From CAZGTQ01 sp964528575 (GTDB lineage: Bacteria > Planctomycetota > UBA1135 > GCA-002686595): DNA of 19,141 nt. The notes beneath the pieces are model-generated. The model was given only the letters and a program-made list of their open reading frames with translations, had not been told where the DNA came from and did no database searches. Positions within the stretch are counted from its first letter, which is position 1; every line of letters begins with the position of its first letter. Below, piece by piece: positions 7,206 through 14,030 of the stretch. Both the position numbers and the translations under genes were made by a program. Location of the stretch: NCBI GenBank assembly GCA_964528575.1, contig CAZGTQ010000248.1:1-19141 (forward strand), written 5' to 3'.

Positions 7206-9620
7206 TCAGCTTCGGCCGGGAAGGCCCTTGCGGAGGAAGGCGACGAAGTCCTCCTCGTCGAGCGTGGGGTGGTCCAAGATCGCGAGCTTCTTGCCGGAGA
7301 CGGGATCGAGGAGGACGTACGTCGGCGTCGTCTCGTGGCCAACGAGCTCGGCGCGCACCTCCCGGATGCGATCGATGTTGACCCTGCCGTCCGTGTGGAG
7401 GCGGGCTTCGACGAAGCTCTCTCGCAGGATTCCGGCGACCGCCGGGTGAGGGAAAATCGACGTTTCCATCATGCGGCAGGAGCCTCATGTGTGCCCGGTG
7501 AAGTTCACGAGCAGGTGCTTGCCCTGCTCGCGCGCGCGCACGATCGCCGCGTCGAAGTCGTCGGCGACGATCTCGTGCTCGGGCACGACCGTCGTCCCGC
7601 TCGCACCCCCGGCCGGCCCTGCGCCGGCGATGCGCGACGAGTACGGCGGCACGATCGCGTTCATCACCCAATCGAGCTTGTGGTCGATCCCGTACCAGCA
7701 GTAGCCCGAGAACAGGAGCACGCACACGGCTGCGACCAGCCGCTTCGGCGAGATCTCGCCCGACTCTCCTTGCAGGCGCACGATCCCGAACAGGAACAGC
7801 GCCGCGGCGAGGAAGATCAGCGCCCAGGCGGCGAGGAACAGCTCGCGGCTGACCGCTTGCCAGTGCCACACGAGGTCCGAGTTCGAGATGAACTTCAGCG
7901 CCGCGGCCACCTCGACGAAACCGAGCGTGACCTTGAGCACGTGCATCCACTCGCCCGCGCGCGGCATCGCCTGCACGCGCCCGGGAACGAGCGACAGGAA
8001 GACGAACGGGATCGCCATCGTCGCGCCGAACGTCGCCATGCCGAGCGCGACGCGACCGAGGTCGCCGGTCGAGGCGCCGAAGCTCAGCAGCGTTCCGACG
8101 AACGGCGCCGTGCACGTGAACGACGTGACGACGAAGACGAGCCCCATCAGGAAGACGCCGGCCAACCCGCCGACGCCCGACGCCTTGCCCGCCGCATTCA
8201 TCAGGAAGCGCGGCGGCCGCAGGTCGACCACGCCGAACAGCGCCAAGGCGAACAGCAGGAACAAGAGCCCGATCACGAGGTTCGTCACCGGGTGCGTCGC
8301 GAACGGGATGATCGCGGCGCCGACGAAGATGCCGATCACGACGAACATCCCGATGATCCCGAGGCCGTAGCACAGCGACAGGAAGAGCGCGGTCCCGCCG
8401 CGCTCGCTCGCCTGCTTCGTGAAGAACGAGATCGTGATCGGGATCATCGGGTACGTGCACGGCATGAGCAGCGCGAACAGCCCCCAACCGACCGCCGCGA
8501 GCAGGAACGCGAGCAAGCTCTCGCCGAGCGGCCCCTCGAGCGCCGCCTCGTTCTCCCGCTCGCCGACGAGCGTTCCGTCGACCGCGCGAGGCGGCGGTTC
8601 GTCGTCGGTGCCGCTCTGCACCGCGGCCGCGTCCGCGAACAGCGCGTCCGGCCCGCGCCCCGCGACCTCCAGCGACGCGCTCACCTGCGTGCACGAGCCG
8701 AACGGCTGCTCGGGCGTCGCGTTCTCGCACGTCTGGCCGACGAGGAGCGCGCGCGCGTCCTCGGCGCTCGCGCCCGGCGCGAGCTCGCCGCGCGCGCGAA
8801 TCACGATCGTCCCCTCGTGCGCCCACGCCCACGAATCGGGCGCGCCCGGCTCGAACGCCGACTGCACGTGCTTCTCCGGCTCGGGCCACACGACGTCGGT
8901 CCACGCGATGCCCGCGCCGCCCAGGCGCAGCTCGGCCGGGATCGCGATCGCGTCCTCGGGCCCGAGCTCGGTGTGGTAGTAGTGCCACCCCTCGTCGACC
9001 TCGACTTCGATCGCCGCGCGCACCACGTCGCCCTCGGCCCGCGCGTACAGCGTCGCCGACAGGTTGCCCGTGTCCCGCTCGCCGAAACCCTCGATCTCGC
9101 CGCCGTCCGTCGCCGCGCCGCTCGGGAAGTCGGCGAAGAGCGCGTCGGACCCGCGTCCCGCCACCTCGAGCGACTGGCGGTACGGCGTGCACTGGCCGAC
9201 GTCGTTGCACGTCTGGCCGACGAGCGCGGCGGTCGCGTCCTCGGCGCTCGCCCCAGCGGCGAGGCGGCCCTCTGCGTAGAGCGTGAAGTCGTGCTCGTAG
9301 CCGAGGATGAACGCACCCGGCGCGAGGAAGGACTGGTCGAACCGGACCGGCTCGGGGAACCGGACCTCGCCCCACTCGATGCCCTCGCCGCCGAGCGTGA
9401 CCTTCGTCTCCAGCCCGATCGCCTCGGGGTGGCCCTTCTCCTTGTAGTAGAGGTGCCAACCGGCGTCGAGCTCGATGTCGATCGCCGCGCGCACCCGATC
9501 GCCTTCGGCGCGGGCGTAGAGCGTGGCGAACGCGTGCTGTTGACCGGCGGACGCGGCGCCCAGCGCCACCCAGGCGGCGGCGAGCGCCGCCACGAACGTG
9601 CTCGAGGGATTCGCGCGCAT
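7206..9620 (-). CDS. dsbD: DsbD-family thiol:disulfide transporter, probable selenoprotein (UGA at codon 712 read as Sec)
   Basis: Read through one in-frame TGA (7485-7487), this is an 804-residue protein. Residues 1-26 are a signal peptide. Two tandem periplasmic DsbD alpha-type domains follow (about 30-165 and 188-330), each with a cysteine pair (C138/C144 and C298/C310). The DsbD membrane domain spans about 365-660, with its two redox cysteines in LLMPCTYPMIPIT (C388) and VTSFTCTAPFVGT (C503). The last ~120 residues are the periplasmic thioredoxin-like domain. It reads HLLVNFTGHT-U-GSCRMMETSIFPHPAV, where relatives have a CxxC. Sec thus replaces the first active-site cysteine (U712) and C715 is the partner. 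After the TGA the frame stays fully coding to the stop at 7206 and matches the family (FPHPAV, RLHTDG, TPTYVLLDP). Role: carries electrons from cytosolic thioredoxin to periplasmic thiol acceptors. It lies 21 bases behind the CDF gene, probably in one operon. Less likely: a nonsense mutation or sequence error. Confidence 0.92.
7447..7471 (-). promoter_or_regulatory. SECIS-like hairpin downstream of the UGA
   Basis: On the minus strand TGA-t-GGAAA pairs with TTTCC-c-TCA around a seven-base loop CGTCGAT. That is five pairs, one T-C mismatch, then three more pairs. The apical loop starts 23 bases after the UGA and carries GU at its second and third positions. Bacterial SECIS elements, best known from E. 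coli fdhF, are hairpins within the coding region just after the UGA with a GU in the apical loop and an unpaired U in the stem. Both are present here, shifted by a few bases from fdhF. The structure is modest in strength, and folding was judged by eye. Confidence 0.6.
7485..7487 (-). other. In-frame UGA, probable selenocysteine codon
   Basis: The TGA falls at codon 712 of the dsbD frame, exactly at the first position of the thioredoxin CxxC motif (FTGHT-U-GSC). The upstream 711 codons and downstream 92 codons are in one frame and both match DsbD. Substitution at a catalytic Cys position is the classic signature of Sec. A gene caller would instead end one protein here and start another at ATG 7472. 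Confidence 0.85.
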
Positions 9621-9641
9621 GTCGACCTGGCAGGATAGCGC

Positions 9642-10520
9642 CTAATCGGCGCCCGCAGGACCCACGTGGACGTGGACCCCGCGGATGTGCTCATGGTCCG
9701 CGACGACGGCGTCGACGACGCGGTGGGCGATCGAATGGCCCTGCTCGACCGTAAGAGCTCTGTCGACGAGCACCTCGAGCGCGATCTCGTGCTCGGATCC
9801 GAGCGGGTGGACGCGGACGTTGCGCACCCCGCGGACCCCCGCGACGGCGCCGGCGGTCGCGCCGATCCGGTCGCGCAGCTCGGTGTCGGGGACGCGGTCC
9901 ATCAGCGTGTCGAAGCCCTCGCGCACGCTCGTCCAGCCCATCCGAACGACGAGGCAACCGACGATGAACGTCGCGATCGGCTCGGCGACTTCTAGCCCGG
10001 CGAGGCTCGCGAGGACGCCGACGAGCACCAGGACGCTCGCGTAGACGTCCGCGCGGTGGTCGCGGGCGACGGCGGCGAGGCTCTGGCTGTTCAGCGCTGC
10101 GGCCGCGCGACCCACGGTGCGCGCGAGCGCGAGCTTCGCGACCATCGTGACGACGACGACGGCGACGGCGGCGGCTCCGAGCGCGCCGTGGGCCGTCCGC
10201 CGGTCCCACGCGAACGCGCCCCAGAGCAGCCCGCCGCCCGCGACCACGAGGATCAGCCCGACGAGGAGCCCCGCGAGCGCCTCGCCGTTGCCATGGCCGT
10301 AGTGGTGATCCTCGTCGGCCGGCACGCGCGACCAGCGGAAGCCGATCCACGCCGCGAGCGAGAGCAGCACGTCGCCCGCCGAGTGGGCGCCGTCGGCGAG
10401 CACCGCCTGCGAGCCCGAGATCCAGCCGACCGCGAGCTTGAGCGCGGTGAGACCGGCGTTGGCGAGCACGGACAGCCGGTGGGAGCGATGGCCCCGCTCC
10501 ACGCTCGAGAGCCGCGACAT
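9642..10520 (-). CDS. Cation diffusion facilitator (divalent metal efflux)
   Basis: This 292-residue inner-membrane protein has the CDF layout: about six transmembrane helices (from about residue 15 to 195), then a cytosolic metal-sensing domain. TM2 holds LADGAHSAGD with D43, H46 and D50. The TM2-TM3 loop has the classic DEDHHYGHGNGE (about 69-80). TM5 has DHRAD (154-158), where many relatives carry HHRSD, so the first metal ligand is Asp. The C-terminal domain ends in a His-rich strand (HEHIRGVHVHVG). It exports Zn(II), Fe(II), Mn(II) or similar ions using the proton gradient; the TM5 change leaves the metal uncertain. ATG 10520 follows a short divergent gap and no Shine-Dalgarno site is seen. 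The stop is 21 bases before dsbD on the same strand, which suggests co-transcription. Confidence 0.93.
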   Translation of the reverse strand: MSRLSSVERGHRSHRLSVLANAGLTALKLAVGWISGSQAVLADGAHSAGDVLLSLAAWIGFRWSRVPADEDHHYGHGNGEALAGLLVGLILVVAGGGLLWGAFAWDRRTAHGALGAAAVAVVVVTMVAKLALARTVGRAAAALNSQSLAAVARDHRADVYASVLVLVGVLASLAGLEVAEPIATFIVGCLVVRMGWTSVREGFDTLMDRVPDTELRDRIGATAGAVAGVRGVRNVRVHPLGSEHEIALEVLVDRALTVEQGHSIAHRVVDAVVADHEHIRGVHVHVGPAGAD

Positions 10521-10528
10521 GGGCGAGG

Positions 10529-10541
10529 TGCTACGGTAGCA
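10529..10541. promoter_or_regulatory. Inverted repeat in the divergent CDF / lipocalin-like promoter region
   Basis: TGCTA-CGG-TAGCA is a perfect 5-3-5 inverted repeat in a 62-base divergent gap, nine bases outside the CDF start. It contains TACGGT forward and TACCGT reverse, both TAnnnT boxes that could serve as -10 elements in opposite directions. It may be an operator, for example for a metal-responsive repressor, but no family can be named. Confidence 0.4.
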
Positions 10542-10582
10542 GGCTGCCTGCGCCCCATCCGCCCACCCGCCCGGAGATCGCC

Positions 10583-11164
10583 ATGCGCCGCATCCTACTC
10601 GCGCTCGTCCTCGCGCTGCCCGCGCTCCTCGTCGGCCGCCAGGATCCGCCGCCGCCGCCGGCGCCCGAGCCGCCGCCGCTGCTCGAGCCGGGCGCGCGCG
10701 GCGCGGCGACCATGCAGCAGCTCGAAGGCGCTTGGACGCTGCAGGAGATCGCCGGATCGCGCGTCCCGCTCGAACCGGGCGAGGTGAACGGCTTCGCGCT
10801 CATCGTCGACGGCTACATCGCGATGGTCTTGCACGCGCGCGAGCTGGAGCGCGGCCTGCTCGAGGTCGCGCGGCAGAGGCTGCGCGTCCAGGGGACGTTG
10901 CGACAGTTCGAGGTGCGCGACACGGGTTCGATGCTGTCGGCGTCGATCATCGGCCACTCGACGTTCGGCGGCGAGGACATCGCGCTCGAGCCGGTCAACG
11001 CGCCGAGCTCGTACGTCGTCGAGGTGATCGGCGACACGCTCTTCATCACGCGCGACGACAACTCGAAGCTCGTCTTCCGGCGCATGCGCCCGGGCATGTT
11101 CCCGCGCGCCGCGGAGGAGCGGCTGCGCGAGATCGAGGGCGCGCGCAAGTGGGAGGGGCGGTAG
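10583..11164 (+). CDS. Small secreted protein with a lipocalin-like fold, function unknown
   Basis: This 193-residue protein has a signal peptide (MRRILLALVLALPALLVG) and a short linker rich in Pro (QDPPPPPAPEPPP). The domain from about residue 43 to 170 begins MQQLEGAWTLQEIAG and continues with alternating strands (GFALIVDGYIAMVLHAR, YVVEVIGDTLFITRDD, SKLVFRRM). The LxGxW start and strand pattern resemble lipocalin-like domain families. No lipobox cysteine follows the signal peptide, so it is probably soluble in the periplasm or secreted. GGAG at 10573-10576, six bases before the ATG, supports this start. It ends four bases from the convergent nrdJ stop. No enzyme motif is visible. Confidence 0.82.
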   Translation: MRRILLALVLALPALLVGRQDPPPPPAPEPPPLLEPGARGAATMQQLEGAWTLQEIAGSRVPLEPGEVNGFALIVDGYIAMVLHARELERGLLEVARQRLRVQGTLRQFEVRDTGSMLSASIIGHSTFGGEDIALEPVNAPSSYVVEVIGDTLFITRDDNSKLVFRRMRPGMFPRAAEERLREIEGARKWEGR

Positions 11165-11168
11165 CCGT

Positions 11169-13706
11169 TCAGCACTGGCTGTAGCCGCACGAGTGGCACT
11201 TGACGCAGCCCTCCTCGAACGAGAGGACGGCGGTCGCGCACTGCGGGCACTTGAGCTTGTAGCTCTCGACCGCGTTGCCGCCCATCGCGGGGCGCATGGG
11301 CCCGTCCGCCGGCGCCGACAGCGCCTCGGGCGAGACCTCGCCGAGCAGGAGCGCGCGCAAGCCGTGCGTGTTCTTCGCTTCGAGGTAGCGCTGGAGCGCT
11401 TTCGCCAGGCCGTCGGCGAGGGACATGATCCGTCCCTCCTTCGTCGGCACCGTCAAGCTCGAGCCGATGCCCGAGAGCTGGTTCAACGCGAGCCCGAGCG
11501 AGCCGTTCGCGCGCAGCCACAACGACAGGATGCGGCAGATCGCCTCGAGGTCGGAGTTCGCGATGTCGCCGCCCTTGCCGAGCTGAGCGAAGACCTCGCG
11601 CTCGCGGCCCGACTTCGGATCGACCGACACCTTCACGTGCATGTTGCCGAAGGGCGTGAGCTGACGGATGCGCAGGCTCGGCATGATCTCGGGCAGCTTG
11701 ACCGGCGTGAGCTGCGGGCCCTCGGTCGGGAGCTCGCGCATCGGCGCTCCCGCCACCTCGTCGGTCGCCGCCACCGCCGCGGGGGCTTCCTCGCCGCGAC
11801 GCTGCGAGCGCTTGAGCGCCATCGGCTGGTAATCGCGGCATCCGTCGCGGTAGACGGTGACGCCCTTGACGTCGAGCTCGACCGCGAGCTCGAAGATCTC
11901 GCGCACGTGCTCCGCCGACGCCTCGCGCGGGAAGTTGATCGTCTTCGAGATCGACGAATCGCAGTGGCGCTGGAACGCCGCCTGCATGCGCATGTGCCAG
12001 TACGGCGCGATGTCGTGCGCGGTGACGAAGACGCGGCGCACGTCGTCGGGGATGTGATCCATGTGCGCGATCGTCCCCTGGTCGAGGATCGACTCGACGA
12101 GCGTGCCGTCGAAGAAGCCGCGCTCCTTCGCGATCTGCTCGAACACGTAGTTCAGCTCGTTCATCACCGTGGGCTGGCCCTTGGTGTCGCGCATCACCTG
12201 GCGGATGAACGCGAGGCTGAACATCGGCTCGATGCCGCCCGAGCAGTTCGCGATGATCGAGATCGTGCCCGTCGGCGCGACCGTCGTCGTGTAGGAGTTG
12301 CGCAGCCGGCGCCCCTGCGCCTGCCAGTCGGAGCCCTCCCAAGCCGGGAAGACGCCGCGTTCCTCGGCGAGGATCTCGCTCGCCAGGTGCGACTCCTCGT
12401 TCATGACGCGCATCGTCTCCTCGCCCCACTCGCAGCCCTCGTCCGAGTTGTACGGGATGCCGAGCTTGTAGAGCGCGTCCGCGAAGCCCATCACGCCGAG
12501 CCCGATGCGCCGCGTGGTCTTCGACATCTGGTCGATCTGCGGCAGCGGGTAGCGGTTCGCCTCGATCACGTTGTCGAGGAAGCGCGACGTCGTGTGGATG
12601 ATCGACTTGTAGCGGTCCCAGTCGAACGTGCGCTTGCCGTCCGGTCCCTCGACGACGAGCGCGCCGAGGTTGATCGAGCCGAGGTTGCACGAGTCGTACG
12701 GGTGCAGCGGCTGCTCGCCGCACGGGTTCGTCGCCTCGATGCGCCCGACGTTCTTGATCGGGTTGCGCGCGTTGATGCGGTCGATGAAAACGACGCCCGG
12801 CTCGCCCGTCGCGTGCGCGTGGTCGACGACCATGTCCCACAGCTCGCCGACGGTCCAGTGCTCGCCCGTCGGCGTGCCGTCGGCGGCCCTGCGCTCCAGG
12901 TCGGTCCACGCCTTCGTGCGCGGGTTCTGGACCTGGTGGATCGTGTTGCGATCGCGGCCGAGCTCGTCGAGGAACCTGTCGGTGACCGCGACCGAGATGT
13001 TGTAGTTGTTCAGCCGGCCGAGCTCGTCCTTGAACGTGATGAACTCGACGATGTCGGGGTGGTCGACCGCGAGGATGCCCATGTTGGCACCTCGGCGGAA
13101 CGCGCCCTGCTGGATCGCGTCGGTCGCCTTCGAGAAGACCTGGATGAACGAGAGCGGGCCCTCGGTCGTGCCGCCCGAGCTGCGCACGAGGTCGCCGCGC
13201 GGCCGCAGCCGCGAGAAGCTGAAGCCGGTGCCGCCGCCCGCCTTCTGGATCAGCGCCGTCGCCTTGATCGAGTCGAAGATGCCCTCGATCGAGTCCTCGA
13301 CCGGCAGCACGAAGCACGCCGACAGCATCCCCATCTCGCGACCCGCGTTCATCAGGGTCGGGCTGTTCGGCATGAACAGGCGGTCGGCCATCAGGCCGTA
13401 GAACTCCTCCGCCACCGCGAGCGCCTTCTCCGCCGTCCCGCCGGGGAACTGCAGCTCGGGACGCGCGATGCACGAGGCGACGCGCCAGAAGAGCTGGCGC
13501 GGGGTCTCGATCACCGAGCCGTCGTCGGCGCTCTTCTTCAGGTAGCGGCGCTCGAGCACCGCCCGCCCGTTCGGCGAGAGGTCCGGATCCGGCAGGTGGG
13601 CCGGCGGATCCACGCTGTCGAGCAGGCGCAAGGCGGCCTGGGCCTCGGGGGTGGAGTCCTCACGGGCGTGGAGCTTGGACTGGCCGGACGGCTTGGTGAT
13701 GTTCAC
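11169..13706 (-). CDS. nrdJ: Adenosylcobalamin-dependent (class II) ribonucleotide reductase
   Basis: This 845-residue enzyme reduces ribonucleotides to deoxyribonucleotides for DNA synthesis, using adenosylcobalamin to make the thiyl radical, with no oxygen requirement. Diagnostic residues are C131 in MLSACFVLP, then N327, C329 and E331 in NPCGE, and C340 in DSCNLGS. These have the same spacing as in Thermotoga NrdJ: the C131/C340 redox pair and C329 the thiyl site. Further motifs are PTGTISIIANCSGGIEP and the C-terminal Cys-rich tail (CPQC...CVKCHSC...C), a zinc-ribbon-like segment that re-reduces the active site. The frame is open to an ATG at 13961, but that extension is Arg/Pro-rich and starts inside the -10 box. 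GTG 13706 (VNITKPSGQ) is therefore the better start. A weak GAGAG lies upstream. It is convergent with the lipocalin-like gene. Confidence 0.96.
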   Translation of the reverse strand: MNITKPSGQSKLHAREDSTPEAQAALRLLDSVDPPAHLPDPDLSPNGRAVLERRYLKKSADDGSVIETPRQLFWRVASCIARPELQFPGGTAEKALAVAEEFYGLMADRLFMPNSPTLMNAGREMGMLSACFVLPVEDSIEGIFDSIKATALIQKAGGGTGFSFSRLRPRGDLVRSSGGTTEGPLSFIQVFSKATDAIQQGAFRRGANMGILAVDHPDIVEFITFKDELGRLNNYNISVAVTDRFLDELGRDRNTIHQVQNPRTKAWTDLERRAADGTPTGEHWTVGELWDMVVDHAHATGEPGVVFIDRINARNPIKNVGRIEATNPCGEQPLHPYDSCNLGSINLGALVVEGPDGKRTFDWDRYKSIIHTTSRFLDNVIEANRYPLPQIDQMSKTTRRIGLGVMGFADALYKLGIPYNSDEGCEWGEETMRVMNEESHLASEILAEERGVFPAWEGSDWQAQGRRLRNSYTTTVAPTGTISIIANCSGGIEPMFSLAFIRQVMRDTKGQPTVMNELNYVFEQIAKERGFFDGTLVESILDQGTIAHMDHIPDDVRRVFVTAHDIAPYWHMRMQAAFQRHCDSSISKTINFPREASAEHVREIFELAVELDVKGVTVYRDGCRDYQPMALKRSQRRGEEAPAAVAATDEVAGAPMRELPTEGPQLTPVKLPEIMPSLRIRQLTPFGNMHVKVSVDPKSGREREVFAQLGKGGDIANSDLEAICRILSLWLRANGSLGLALNQLSGIGSSLTVPTKEGRIMSLADGLAKALQRYLEAKNTHGLRALLLGEVSPEALSAPADGPMRPAMGGNAVESYKLKCPQCATAVLSFEEGCVKCHSCGYSQC

Positions 13707-13950
13707 GCGCGCTCTCTCGTCTTTCGGTGGGTTGGATGAGCGGGTCGCAGACGGCACGAAGCGCCTGCGGGGCGGTGGGGACGCCAGAGCGAGCGCCGGC
13801 GGCCCCCCCGATCTCGGTCGGGAGCGACGCGCGCGGCGGCGCCGGAGCGGGCGAGATCGCGGCGGAGCCACGCCGGCGGAGGAGCCCGCGCCCGCGCGGC
13901 ACCCCCGCACGGGCGGAACGAGCGCCCGCGCCCGCGCCCCCCTCGGCGGA
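13707..13950 (-). other. Long GC-rich leader of nrdJ
   Basis: About 240 bases separate the likely transcription start from GTG 13706. The minus-strand frame across it is open but encodes mostly Arg, Pro and Ala, with no resemblance to NrdJ N-termini. It contains an eight-base perfect inverted repeat (CGATCTCG 13809-13816 and CGAGATCG 13852-13859) enclosing 35 bases. I looked for a B12-box-like block that would mark a cobalamin riboswitch and did not find one. Confidence 0.45.
13809..13859 (-). repeat. Inverted repeat in the nrdJ leader
   Basis: CGATCTCG (13809-13816) and CGAGATCG (13852-13859) are exact reverse complements enclosing 35 GC-rich bases. Transcribed, they would form an eight-pair stem with room for inner structure. 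It could be a regulatory leader hairpin or chance. Confidence 0.4.
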
Positions 13951-13956
13951 ATTCCG

Positions 13957-13985
13957 AACATAGACCCTATCCCTGGGTATCACAA
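13957..13985 (-). promoter_or_regulatory. Sigma70-type promoter of nrdJ
   Basis: On the minus strand TTGTGA (13980-13985) and TATGTT (13957-13962) are separated by exactly 17 bases. Each hexamer matches its consensus at four of six positions. The block is AT-rich compared with the surroundings. Transcription would start near 13950. Confidence 0.6.
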
Positions 13986-14005
13986 ACCGTAAATCGGCTT
14001 CGACG

Positions 14006-14021
14006 CCACTAGATGTTGTGG
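14006..14021. promoter_or_regulatory. NrdR-box-like operator upstream of nrdJ
   Basis: CCACTAGATGTTGTGG is an imperfect 16-base inverted repeat. It fits the general NrdR box form (an ACACwATATATwGTGT-like sequence) at 12 of 16 positions. It sits 20 bases upstream of the -35 box and 10 bases beyond the murJ stop. NrdR usually binds two boxes spaced by whole helical turns; I could not find a convincing second copy. Confidence 0.55.
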
Positions 14022-14030
14022 TCACGCGAC

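Noticed and set aside
7206..7472. Separate 88-residue gene starting at ATG 7472
   Set aside because: It is in frame with dsbD and is exactly the missing second half of the thioredoxin domain. Its ATG encodes the family position after CxxCR, so it is not an independent start.
7485..7487. TGA in dsbD as a plain nonsense mutation
   Set aside because: It hits precisely the catalytic Cys position, the downstream codons remain well preserved, and a SECIS-like hairpin follows. It is not excluded without Sec machinery data.
4675..9459. 1594-residue minus-strand open frame
   Set aside because: It runs antisense through feoB and out of frame through dsbD, with Arg-rich low-complexity translation.
7269..9638. 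789-residue plus-strand frame opposite dsbD
   Set aside because: It is a shadow of dsbD with Arg/Glu/His-rich composition and no recognisable domain.
11193..13739. 848-residue plus-strand frame opposite nrdJ
   Set aside because: It is a mirror of the nrdJ codons; nrdJ has all catalytic residues.
13707..13950. Cobalamin riboswitch upstream of the B12-dependent reductase
   Set aside because: No B12-box-like sequence or characteristic conserved blocks were found by eye. The enzyme uses B12 but its expression need not be controlled by it.
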